Shown piece by piece: positions 1-5,264 of a stretch of 5,372 bases of DNA; position 1 is the stretch's first letter, and each line of letters opens with the position of its first letter. The notes under the pieces were generated by a model. That model ran no database searches. It saw nothing but the letters and a program-made list of their open reading frames with translations, and was not told the origin of the DNA. The DNA is from an uncultured Oscillospiraceae bacterium (GTDB taxonomy: Bacteria; Bacillota; Clostridia; Oscillospirales; Oscillospiraceae): assembly GCA_934569195.1 (NCBI GenBank), contig CAKTKB010000082.1:1-5372 (forward strand), written 5' to 3'. A program made the position numbers and the translations under genes.

Positions 1-167
1 CCCCGGATGGACGGCTGGTGGAGATTGTGGAATATCCGGAGCATCCCTGGTATGTAGGCTGCCAGTTCCATCCGGAGTTCAAGAGCAGACCCGATCGCCC
101 GCACCCCCTGTTTTTCGGGTTCGTTCGGGCGTCGCTGGCCCACGGAGAGCAGGCAAGAGAAGCCTGA
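1..167 (+). CDS. pyrG: CTP synthase, C-terminal fragment (partial at window start)
   Basis: This is the 3' end of a gene that begins before the window; the first complete codon starts at base 3 and the stop is TGA at 165-167, giving 54 visible residues. CTP synthase makes CTP from UTP, ATP and glutamine in the cytoplasm. The fragment lies in the class I glutamine amidotransferase domain. The visible run [20 protein letters not shown] is highly characteristic: the His (codon 69-71) and Glu (codon 75-77) of FHPEF are the second and third members of the Cys-His-Glu triad. The nucleophile Cys lies upstream, outside the window. The following [10 protein letters not shown] is also typical of PyrG and unlike other amidotransferases. 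The end of the protein is of normal length for the family, so nothing suggests truncation at the 3' side. The assignment is secure despite the short length. Confidence 0.93.
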   Translation, partial: PDGRLVEIVEYPEHPWYVGCQFHPEFKSRPDRPHPLFFGFVRASLAHGEQAREA

Positions 168-171
168 TTCG

Positions 172-202
172 CTCCGGACGCCATTTCGGGCGGAGATTGT
201 TT
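172..202 (+). terminator. weak candidate terminator hairpin after pyrG
   Basis: CTCCG (172-176) can pair with CGGAG (191-195). There are two further inner G-C pairs across a two-base mismatch, and ATTGTTT follows (196-202). The U-tract is poor, so this may only be a weak or Rho-assisted stop. Its position, 5 bases after the pyrG stop and well before the next promoter, fits a terminator. No other feature was recognised in the 168-272 interval. Confidence 0.3.
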
Positions 203-272
203 CCGGACGGTGTACAGCCGTACCGCCGCGGAAGGCGCGGTCCCGATTTTGCGGGGAGACAGGGACGGACGC

Positions 273-301
273 TTTACTTTTCAGGGGAAATCCGTTACAA
301 T
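273..301 (+). promoter_or_regulatory. sigma-70-type promoter for the LUD-mutY-PHP operon
   Basis: The -35 box TTTACT (273-278, 4 of 6 consensus bases) and the -10 box TACAAT (296-301, 5 of 6) are separated by exactly 17 bases. The predicted start of transcription near 308 leaves a very short leader just ahead of the AGGAGG ribosome binding site at 311-316. This is read from sequence only. No operator or riboswitch fold was recognised next to it. Confidence 0.6.
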
Positions 302-323
302 GTAAAGAAAAGGAGGAGTTGCC

Positions 324-962
324 ATGTCAACAGCAAAAGAACTTTTCTATGCAAAGAGAGGGGAGGTTCTCCTGAAGAACCTGAAAAAAAGACATTTTGA
401 GGCATATTACTGCGAAACCCGGCAGGAGGCGCTGGAAAAGGCGCTGGCATGGATTCCCCAGGGGGCGGTCGTCGGATGGGGCGGCGCCCAGTCGGCCCAG
501 CAGATCGGATTGATGGATGCGCTTGTGAGGGGAAATTACCGGGCGATTGACCGGGACAGCTGCAAGACGCCGGAGGAACGGCTTCAGGCCGCGCGGCAAA
601 GCATGACCGCCGACGTTTTCCTGACGGGTGCGAATGCGCTGAGTCTGGACGGGCAGATGGTCAATATAGACGGGACCGGCAACCGTGTCGGAGCAATTGC
701 CTATGGACCGGACAGAGTGCTGGTGATTGCGGGAATGAACAAGGTGGCGGACAGCCTGGAGGAGGCAATCCGCCGTGCCAGGACGGTGGCGGCACCCATG
801 AATGAGCAGCGCTTCCTCAGCGGGACGCCTTGCTCGGTTACCGGCAGCTGCGCCGACTGCACCAGCGACGGATGTATCTGCAACCAGATTCTGATCACGC
901 GGAACTGCCGCCCGGCAGGCAGAATTTGCTTTATTCTGGTCGGGGAAGATTTGGGGATGTAA
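324..962 (+). CDS. LUD-domain protein (LutC/YkgG-like, DUF162) with cysteine-rich C-terminus
   Basis: This 212-residue protein has the start fixed by AGGAGG at 311-316, 7 bases before the ATG. It belongs to the LUD (lactate utilisation, formerly DUF162) family. Signatures are V-V-G-W-G-G-A-Q-S near residues 49-57 and the block TGANALSLDGQMVNIDGTGN (101-120), followed by a hydrophobic strand and A-G-M-N-K-V (136-141). The family includes LutC of the LutABC lactate-oxidising complex, but stand-alone clostridial members have no settled function. The C-terminal part has a cysteine cluster (Cys170, Cys176, Cys179, Cys184, Cys186; spacing CX5CX2CX4CXC) that could bind a metal or an iron-sulfur cluster; this is inferred. 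No lutA, lutB or lactate permease gene is visible. The stop codon overlaps the mutY start by one base, so the two genes are probably translationally coupled. Domain identity is firm, the role is not. Confidence 0.87.
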   Translation: MSTAKELFYAKRGEVLLKNLKKRHFEAYYCETRQEALEKALAWIPQGAVVGWGGAQSAQQIGLMDALVRGNYRAIDRDSCKTPEERLQAARQSMTADVFLTGANALSLDGQMVNIDGTGNRVGAIAYGPDRVLVIAGMNKVADSLEEAIRRARTVAAPMNEQRFLSGTPCSVTGSCADCTSDGCICNQILITRNCRPAGRICFILVGEDLGM

Positions 963-2011
963 TGGGGGAGACTGTTTTTGCGCAGCTCCCCCAGGCGCTG
1001 CTGCCCTGGTATGCCCGCTGCGCCCGGGACCTTCCCTGGCGGCAGGACCGGGAGCCGTATCATGTGTGGCTTTCGGAGGTTATGCTGCAGCAGACCCGGG
1101 TGGAAGCGGTCAAGAGATATTACGAGCGGTTTATAAAAGAGCTGCCCACGGTCGGGGACCTGGCCCGATGCCCGGACAGCAGCCTGGAAAAGCTATGGGA
1201 GGGCTTGGGCTATTACAGCCGAATGCGGAATCTAAAGAAGGCGGCCCAGGTGATTCAGGAGCAATATCAAGGGCGCTTCCCCAATACCTATGGCGAGATT
1301 CGCGCGCTGCCCGGGGTGGGGGACTACACGGCGGGCGCCGTGTGCTCCATTGCGTTCGACCTTCCCACTCCGGCGGTGGACGGAAATGTGATGCGTGTCG
1401 TTTCCCGACTGACCCAAAGCCCGGACCCGATCGATATGCCGGCAGCCCGGGAGCGGGTCCGAAGAGAACTGGCTGAGGTCTATCCGCCCCAGGCGGGAGC
1501 CTTTACCCAGGCTCTTATGGAACTGGGGGCGACGCTGTGCGGTCCCTCCCGGGCGGCGGACTGCCCGGCTTGCCCGTGCAGAGCGTTTTGCGCAGCGGCA
1601 ATCCATGACAGCGCAGACCTGTATCCCGTGCGCAGTCCCAAGAAGGAAAAACGCCGGGAGTCCCGCACGGTGCTGATCATGCGCCGGGAGGACGGCGCGT
1701 ATGCCCTGGTCAGGCGGCCGGACCGCGGTCTGCTGGCCGGAATGTGGCAGTTTCCGGATACGGAGGGGACGCTGGAGCCGCAGCAGGCGGCCCAAATGGC
1801 CCGGCGGCTGGGCTTGAAGGTCCACAATATCTTCAGACAGACGGAGAAAAAGCACATTTTTACCCACATTGTTTGGCAGATGCGGGGCTTTTACCTGGAG
1901 GTTGAGGGGCAGGGCAGCGATTTGCATTGGCTCAGCGCACAGCAGATCGATGCAGAGGCAGGACTTCCGACGGCTTACCGACAATTTTGGGAGGAAATTC
2001 ATCATGTATGA
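962..2011 (+). CDS. mutY: adenine DNA glycosylase MutY
   Basis: MutY removes adenine mispaired with 8-oxoguanine and so starts base-excision repair. The 349-residue product is full length. The N-terminal glycosylase domain has the catalytic Glu39 in W-L-S-E-V-M-L-Q-Q-T, the helix-hairpin-helix LPGVGDYTAG (116-125) and the catalytic Asp140 in V-D-G-N-V. Four cysteines for the [4Fe-4S] cluster are at 193, 201, 204 and 210 (CX7CX2CX5C). The C-terminal NUDIX-like 8-oxoG recognition domain shows RRPDRGLLAGMWQFP (251-265) and HIFTHIVW (298-305). The first ATG of the open frame, at 830, lies inside the upstream gene and would add 44 unrelated residues. The ATG at 962 is chosen because it overlaps the preceding TAA by one base (TAATG) and gives the normal distance to the P-W-Y motif. 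The local Shine-Dalgarno is weak (GGGGA at 953-957), consistent with translational coupling. Confidence 0.96.
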   Translation: MGETVFAQLPQALLPWYARCARDLPWRQDREPYHVWLSEVMLQQTRVEAVKRYYERFIKELPTVGDLARCPDSSLEKLWEGLGYYSRMRNLKKAAQVIQEQYQGRFPNTYGEIRALPGVGDYTAGAVCSIAFDLPTPAVDGNVMRVVSRLTQSPDPIDMPAARERVRRELAEVYPPQAGAFTQALMELGATLCGPSRAADCPACPCRAFCAAAIHDSADLYPVRSPKKEKRRESRTVLIMRREDGAYALVRRPDRGLLAGMWQFPDTEGTLEPQQAAQMARRLGLKVHNIFRQTEKKHIFTHIVWQMRGFYLEVEGQGSDLHWLSAQQIDAEAGLPTAYRQFWEEIHHV

Positions 2012-2789
2012 TTTTCACATGCACACGACCGTGTCCTATGACGGGCACGGCAGTCCGGAGCAGATGGCGGCCGCAGCGAAGAAGGCCGGATTGCGGGAGA
2101 TTTGCTTTACGGACCACCGGGACTATATGCCGGGTGTGGAGAAACAGACGCTTTGCTTTGACTTGCAGGCGTACCGGGATGCGTATGACCGTCTGAGCTG
2201 CCCGGGCCTGATCATCCGAAGAGGTGCGGAATGCAGCCTGCTCCCGGACAATCAGCGCCTGATGCACGAAGATTTGCAGCGCTATCCCTACGATTTTATC
2301 CTGGGGTCCGTCCACTTGGTGGACGGCGAGGATGTGTATTATGCCCCCTACTGGCAGGGAAAGCAGACGGAGGCGGTCTATCGCCGTTATCTGGAGCAGA
2401 CGCTGGCCTGTGTGGAGGCCCACGAGGATTTTGACGTGCTGGCACATTTGACCTATATTTGCAAGTGCCGGGGAAATCCGACCCATGCGCCGCTGTATTA
2501 CACCGACTATCCCAAGTTGGCGGACGCAATTTTAACGGCCCTCATCCGAAAGGACAAGGGCCTTGAGGTAAACACCAGCGGCGTGGACCGGTGCGGGACA
2601 TTTCTGCCGGAGGCAGGGTTCGTCCGGCGCTTCCGGGAGCTGGGCGGGCGAATCGTGACGGTCGGCTCCGACGCGCACAACTACGACCGGGTCGGTCAGT
2701 ACAACGCCCAGGCGATGGATATGCTGCGGGAAATTTTCGGGTATGTGTGTACGTTCACCGGCCGCGAGCCGGTTTTCCATAGGCTGTAG
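2004..2789 (+). CDS. PHP-domain phosphoesterase, histidinol-phosphatase (HisJ/HisK) type
   Basis: This 261-residue protein is the usual size for PHP-family histidinol phosphatases, which dephosphorylate L-histidinol phosphate with a trinuclear metal centre. PHP metal ligands are visible in order: His5 and His7 (F-H-M-H), Asp13, Asp37-His38 (C-F-T-D-H), Glu76, His104 (G-S-V-H), His148 (L-A-H-L-T), and Asp223 with His225 (G-S-D-A-H). GSDAHNYDRVGQY (221-233) and the D-F-I-L-G-S-V-H block fit the HisJ subfamily. The start at 2004 has GGGAGG at 1989-1994, 9 bases upstream, and gives the canonical short N-terminus Y-D-F-H-M-H; an earlier in-frame ATG at 1869 lies inside mutY. The gene overlaps mutY by 8 bases. 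No other his genes are seen, so the substrate could be another phosphomonoester. Family is certain, exact substrate is not. Confidence 0.88.
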   Translation: MYDFHMHTTVSYDGHGSPEQMAAAAKKAGLREICFTDHRDYMPGVEKQTLCFDLQAYRDAYDRLSCPGLIIRRGAECSLLPDNQRLMHEDLQRYPYDFILGSVHLVDGEDVYYAPYWQGKQTEAVYRRYLEQTLACVEAHEDFDVLAHLTYICKCRGNPTHAPLYYTDYPKLADAILTALIRKDKGLEVNTSGVDRCGTFLPEAGFVRRFRELGGRIVTVGSDAHNYDRVGQYNAQAMDMLREIFGYVCTFTGREPVFHRL

Positions 2790-2795
2790 CGGACA

Positions 2796-3752
2796 TCAGG
2801 GGAGATTGACGCAGGGGACGCTGCCTTTCTCCAGATAGGTGCGGATGCTATTTGCCGTGGCGGCAAGGATGCGCTGCCGGCTTTCCAGCGGTGCCCAGGC
2901 CATATGAGGCGTCAGAATGCAATTTGGCGCATGGAGAAGAGGACTGCTCTCCGGAATTGGCTCCTGGCAGACCACGTCGGCAGCATAGCCCCCAAGCTTT
3001 CCCCGGGACAGAGCGTCGGCTACGGCCTGCTCGTCCACAAGCTGCCCCCGGGCCGTGTTCAAAAGAAGCGCGCCGTCCTTCATTTGCTCCAGAGCGGCCG
3101 CCCCGATCATTCCCTGAGTTTCGGGGAAAAGAGGGCAATGCAGAGACAGAACATCGGAGTGTGACAGGAGAGTGGGAAAGTCCACATATGTGCCGGGCAG
3201 CCCGGCTTTCCGGCTTCGGCTGCATACCAGCAGCTCCATGCCAAGGGCCTCCGCAATCCGGCCCACGGCCTGCCCGATGCTCCCGTAGCCGAAGATACCC
3301 ATGGTCTTTCCGGCAAGCTCCATCTGCGGCGTGTCCCAGAAGCAAAAGTCGGGACACTTACTCCACGCACCTGCGTGTACCCGGCTGTCGTGGTGACCTA
3401 TGCGGTGACACAGCTCCAGCAGCAGGGCAATGGTAAACTGGGCCACGGCTGCCGTGCCGTAGCCGGGAACGTTGCATACGGGGATGCCCCGCCGGGCGGC
3501 CGCTGCGCAGTCTACCACGTTGTAGCCTGTGGCCAATACGCAGATCAGGCGGATGTGCGGACAGGCATCCAGAACGGCCTGTGTGATGGGCGTCTTATTT
3601 AACAGGATGATTTCGGCATTTCCAATGCGCGCGATGGCGTCCGCCTCGGAAGTCGTGCGGTCATAGATGCGCAGATTGCCGAATTCCCGGAGACAGTCAT
3701 AGCTCAGATCGCCGGGGTTGAGCGCGTGCCCGTCCAGAATGACAAGATTCAT
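2796..3752 (-). CDS. D-2-hydroxyacid dehydrogenase (NAD-dependent, glycerate/hydroxypyruvate type)
   Basis: The 318-residue product belongs to the D-isomer-specific 2-hydroxyacid dehydrogenases, which interconvert 2-oxoacids and D-2-hydroxyacids using NAD(P)H. The Rossmann motif GYGSIG is at 155-160. The catalytic trio is Arg235 (N-T-A-R-G), Glu264 (Q-E-P) and His283 in T-P-H-M-A-W-A. The W-A after the catalytic His, together with Y-G-T-A-A-V-A-Q-F-T (98-107), resembles glycerate dehydrogenase HprA-like enzymes rather than D-lactate dehydrogenase or SerA; there is no C-terminal ACT domain. The start is set by AAGGAGG (complement of 3761-3767), 8 bases upstream. The reading frame stays open far upstream on this strand, but only as antisense of the next gene. 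It is convergent with the PHP gene, with 6 bases between stops, and divergent from the pseudouridine synthase gene across 63 bases. Physiological substrate is not determinable here. Confidence 0.9.
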   Translation of the reverse strand: MNLVILDGHALNPGDLSYDCLREFGNLRIYDRTTSEADAIARIGNAEIILLNKTPITQAVLDACPHIRLICVLATGYNVVDCAAAARRGIPVCNVPGYGTAAVAQFTIALLLELCHRIGHHDSRVHAGAWSKCPDFCFWDTPQMELAGKTMGIFGYGSIGQAVGRIAEALGMELLVCSRSRKAGLPGTYVDFPTLLSHSDVLSLHCPLFPETQGMIGAAALEQMKDGALLLNTARGQLVDEQAVADALSRGKLGGYAADVVCQEPIPESSPLLHAPNCILTPHMAWAPLESRQRILAATANSIRTYLEKGSVPCVNLP

Positions 3753-3815
3753 GATAGAAGCCTCCTTGCAATTTGAATGGATATTAGGATAGGATAACGG
3801 AAGGTGGTGTTTGCG

Positions 3816-4448
3816 GTGGAGTTGATTTATCAGGACCGGGATGTCCTGGTTTGCATTAAGCCTGCCGGCGTCTGCTCTACGGATGTTCCCGGCGGCGTGC
3901 CGGAGCTGGCCCGGGAAGCGCTGGGGAAGCCGAAGGCGGACGTGCGCACGGTGCATCGGCTGGATCAGGTCGTCAGTGGCGTGATGGTGCTGGCCTGCTC
4001 CCGGGCGGCGGCGTCCGAGCTGTCCCGGCAGGTCCGGGAGGACAGGTTCCGCAAAAGCTATCTGGCGGTTGTCCACGGAGCGCCGGAGTATGCAAGCGGG
4101 ACGTATGAGGACCTTTTGCTGCGGAACAAGACGGAGCGAAAGACCTATGTGGTGGACGAGCCGGGAAAGGATGTGCAGCATGCGATCCTGGATTACCGGG
4201 TGATAAACCGGGGGGAGAATATGAGCCGTGTGGCCATCGCGCTGCGGACAGGCAGGACGCATCAGATACGCGCCCAGTTTTCCTCGCGGGGGATGCCGCT
4301 GGTAGGGGACCGGAAGTACGGCACGGCAGAGGACGCGTGCCCCATCGCCCTTTGGTCCCATACGGTTGGGTTTGTGCACCCCGGGACCGGGCAGTACATG
4401 GAGTTTACCCGGGAGCCGCCGGATATTTTCCCGTGGACGGACGTTTAG
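3816..4448 (+). CDS. RluA-family RNA pseudouridine synthase (short form)
   Basis: RluA-family enzymes isomerise uridine to pseudouridine in rRNA or tRNA. The product has 210 residues and no N-terminal S4 domain, so it is the short catalytic-domain-only type. Visible motifs: I-Y-Q-D-R-D-V-L-V-C-I-K-P-A-G-V at the N-terminus, the catalytic Asp50 in VHRLDQVVSG (46-55), RTGRTHQIRAQF (144-155) and GDRKYG (164-169). The GTG at 3816 is preferred because GGAAGGTGG (3799-3807) sits 8 bases upstream and the protein then begins with the family-typical M-E-L-I-Y; GTG at 3804 lies within that ribosome binding site. Which RNA and which uridine is modified cannot be told from the sequence. The 63-base divergent spacer upstream shows TTGCAA and TAGGAT motifs but no convincing promoter arrangement. 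Confidence 0.9.
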   Translation: MELIYQDRDVLVCIKPAGVCSTDVPGGVPELAREALGKPKADVRTVHRLDQVVSGVMVLACSRAAASELSRQVREDRFRKSYLAVVHGAPEYASGTYEDLLLRNKTERKTYVVDEPGKDVQHAILDYRVINRGENMSRVAIALRTGRTHQIRAQFSSRGMPLVGDRKYGTAEDACPIALWSHTVGFVHPGTGQYMEFTREPPDIFPWTDV

Positions 4449-4520
4449 GCACGCGGACAAGTGCATTATAGCATATCTGAGCCGGATTGACCAGAGTTGC
4501 CGTACAGAAAGGAAAACGAT

Positions 4521-4790
4521 ATGAGCCATTATGATTTTTTCCAGAATCGGGAATGTGAATTTTTTCCATGCCATCCGGGGGCGGATCCGCAGACCTTCAG
4601 CTGCCTTTTTTGCTATTGTCCGCTGTACGCTCTGGCAGACCGGTGTGGTGGCAGCTTCACCTACACGCCGGATGGGATCAAGGACTGTACGAACTGCCTG
4701 CGCCCCCATCGCCGGGAAAATTACGGCGAGATTTGCGCAAAGCTGCGGGAGGTCATGGAAATGGCCAGAAAAACACCGGAAAAGCCTTGA
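4521..4790 (+). CDS. cysteine-rich small domain protein (PF04071-like)
   Basis: This small protein of 89 residues matches the pattern of the 'cysteine-rich small domain' family: Y-D-F-F-Q-N-R-E-C-E-F-F-P-C-H (4-18), then CLFCYCPLYAL (28-38), C-G-G (42-44), I-K-D-C-T-N-C (53-59) and P-H-R-R-E-N-Y (62-68). Cysteines 12, 17, 28, 31, 33, 42, 56 and 59, plus His18 and His63, look like metal ligands. In other organisms the domain occurs alone or near cobamide-related genes, but its biochemical role is not established to my knowledge. The start at 4521 has AAAGGA (4508-4513) 7 bases upstream; an in-frame ATG at 4497 has no comparable site. The 72-base gap upstream has only a weak promoter-like pair (TTTAGG at 4444, TATAGC at 4467). 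The stop codon overlaps the -35 box of the following promoter. Confidence 0.82.
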   Translation: MSHYDFFQNRECEFFPCHPGADPQTFSCLFCYCPLYALADRCGGSFTYTPDGIKDCTNCLRPHRRENYGEICAKLREVMEMARKTPEKP

Positions 4791-4815
4791 TTTTTGCAGG
4801 GAAATCTGGTATACT
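4787..4815 (+). promoter_or_regulatory. extended -10 promoter upstream of the tRNA-Ser region
   Basis: The -35 box TTGATT (4787-4792, 4 of 6) and the -10 box TATACT (4810-4815, 5 of 6) are 17 bases apart. A TG at 4807-4808 gives an extended -10 element (TGGTATACT). The expected transcription start is near 4822, about 38 bases before the first tRNA half. It is the only convincing promoter in the 3' region. It was probably the native promoter of a tRNA-Ser gene and may now serve the intact tRNA about 440 bases downstream by read-through. Confidence 0.65.
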
Positions 4816-4859
4816 GCATAGGCGTGGCCTGATTGTGTGCAATCGGTCTGACCCAATAT

Positions 4860-4900
4860 GGAGATGTACCCAAGCGGTTGAAGGGTCCGGATTCGAAATC
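4860..4900 (+). pseudogene. tRNA-Ser(CGA) 5' half, copy 1, broken after the anticodon loop
   Basis: The sequence reads as the 5' half of a tRNA: acceptor strand GGAGATG (4860-4866), TA, D-arm CCC-AAGCGGTTGAA-GGG (4869-4885), anticodon stem CCGGA (4887-4891) and loop TTCGAAA (4892-4898) with anticodon CGA at 4894-4896. After TCGAAATC (4893-4900) the tRNA pattern stops. The following CTC breaks the lower anticodon stem. There is no long variable arm, no T-arm (TTCRA loop with a 5-bp stem) and no clear CATCTCC 3' acceptor strand; a loose CATCCACCCA at 4921-4930 is too degenerate. It is not a functional tRNA alone. It differs clearly from the other two copies and its stems do not fit the 3' half of the intact gene downstream, so it probably came from a different tRNA-Ser gene. 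Confidence 0.75.
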
Positions 4901-4969
4901 CTCCGCGGCTTAGGCTCTTTCATCCACCCATTTCCCTTTGTTTTCAAGGGGTTTCGCGGGTTCTAAAAA

Positions 4970-4981
4970 CGAAATATTTCG
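4970..4981. repeat. 12-base perfect palindrome in unit 1
   Basis: CGAAATATTTCG reads the same on both strands. It is flanked by imperfectly matching TAAAA and TTTTA arms, and by GTTCTAA on each side (4960-4966 and 4997-5003, same orientation). Unit 2 has the related but asymmetric CGAATATTTTTT at the equivalent offset. Such dyads are typical protein-binding sites, but no function is shown. Confidence 0.6.
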
Positions 4982-5063
4982 CTGTTTTAACACGCCGTTC
5001 TAACATTTTGATTTTTCCTCTTTTTTTGAGGTTCAAGGTGTTCTGGCCGTGTTTGACGTACAC

Positions 5064-5105
5064 GGAGAGGTATCGAAGTGGTCATAACGGGGCTGACTCG
5101 AAATC
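5064..5105 (+). pseudogene. tRNA-Ser(CGA) 5' half, copy 2, broken after the anticodon loop
   Basis: This is 42 bases of tRNA 5' half: acceptor strand GGAGAGG (5064-5070), TA, D-arm TCG-AAGTGGTCATAA-CGG, anticodon stem GCTGA (5092-5096) and loop CTCGAAA with anticodon CGA (5099-5101). It differs from the 5' half of the intact tRNA downstream at only three positions (residues 5, 7 and 27 of the tRNA), all in stems. The match ends at TCGAAATC (5098-5105), then TTTCCAGCG follows and no variable arm or T-arm appears. Its expected 3' acceptor partner CCTCTCC is absent; TCTCTCC strings at 5191-5197 and 5204-5210 could pair with a G-U but are not preceded by a T-arm. Non-functional as a tRNA on its own. 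Confidence 0.82.
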
Positions 5106-5133
5106 TTTCCAGCGCCTGTGCGTTTCGTCCCCC

Positions 5134-5162
5134 TGAAAACCCTTGCTAATTCTGGGTTTTCA
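5134..5162. repeat. 9-bp perfect inverted repeat in unit 2
   Basis: TGAAAACCC (5134-5142) and GGGTTTTCA (5154-5162) are perfect complements around an 11-base loop. No U-tract follows on either strand (AAAAAG on the plus strand), so it does not look like an intrinsic terminator. The equivalent place in unit 1 has a shorter hairpin CCCTT/AAGGG. A recombinase-binding dyad or a structured RNA element are both possible. Confidence 0.65.
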
Positions 5163-5187
5163 AAAAGTCAAATCGAATATTTTTTAG

Positions 5188-5210
5188 TTTTCTCTCCTGC
5201 TTTTCTCTCC
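5188..5210 (+). repeat. tandem 10-mer direct repeat TTTTCTCTCC
   Basis: TTTTCTCTCC occurs at 5188-5197 and again at 5201-5210, separated by TGC, giving a 13-base period. Short phased direct repeats like this resemble arm-type integrase binding sites, but that role is speculative. Confidence 0.55.
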
Positions 5211-5264
5211 AAAGGATTTTTGAGTGCTTTTGGAACGACGAGAACAGCGGGTGGAAATAGATAC

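Larger units (their letters stand above)
4901..5105 (+). mobile_element. putative ~205-bp unit 1: AT-rich spacer plus tRNA-Ser 5' half, bounded by TCGAAATC
   Basis: The unit runs from the end of the first TCGAAATC (4893-4900) to the end of the second (5098-5105). It consists of 163 bases of AT-rich DNA with no credible gene, followed by tRNA half 2. Landmarks shared with unit 2 at nearly the same distance from the unit start are TTTCATCC (+17), CCCTT (+33), GGGGTTT (+47) and CGAAATATTTCG (+69). TTTTTGAG (5023-5030) is also shared, ahead of the tRNA half. It also has a 12-base palindrome (4970-4981), two GTTCTAA repeats (4960-4966, 4997-5003) and a small hairpin CCCTT/AAGGG (4934-4950). The bounding 8-mer direct repeat at a tRNA anticodon loop suggests integration by a tyrosine recombinase. 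At about 200 bp it cannot encode one, so it is either non-autonomous or a deletion remnant. Mechanism is inferred. Confidence 0.45.

Noticed and set aside
830..961. Longer MutY starting at ATG 830
   Set aside because: The extra 44 residues overlap the LUD gene in another frame and match nothing in MutY. The ATG at 962 overlaps the LUD stop and gives the normal N-terminus.
1869..2003. Longer PHP protein starting at ATG 1869
   Set aside because: This extension runs inside the NUDIX-like part of mutY. The start at 2004 has a good ribosome binding site and the canonical short lead into H-x-H.
3753..3815. Promoter in the divergent spacer (TTGCAA at 3766, TAGGAT at 3785 and 3790)
   Set aside because: For the plus strand the 18-base spacing would start transcription inside the ribosome binding site. 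For the minus strand TAATAT has no usable -35 partner. Too weak to list.
4444..4472. Promoter for the cysteine-rich gene (TTTAGG, 17 bases, TATAGC)
   Set aside because: Only 3 and 4 of 6 consensus bases match; read-through from the pseudouridine synthase gene explains expression equally well.
3753..4856. Minus-strand extension of the dehydrogenase reading frame to 4856
   Set aside because: It is antisense to the pseudouridine synthase and cysteine-rich genes, has no family similarity, and AAGGAGG sits just ahead of the ATG at 3752.
4860..4930. Functional short tRNA ending at CCA near 4930
   Set aside because: There is no T-arm or variable arm, the anticodon stem is broken at two pairs, and CATCCACC does not pair properly with GGAGATG.
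4753..4966. Small open reading frames across the tRNA region on both strands
   Set aside because: They overlap the promoter and tRNA half 1, have no ribosome binding site of note and no recognisable protein features.
5017..5031. Terminator CCTC-TTTTTTT-GAGG in unit 1
   Set aside because: A 4-bp stem with the T-run in the loop, and no U-tract after the hairpin on either strand.
5064..5211. Half 2 completed by TCTCTCC at 5191 or 5204 as an interrupted tRNA
   Set aside because: The seven-base pairing with GGAGAGG is possible, but no T-arm precedes either string and the polypyrimidine repeats explain the match.
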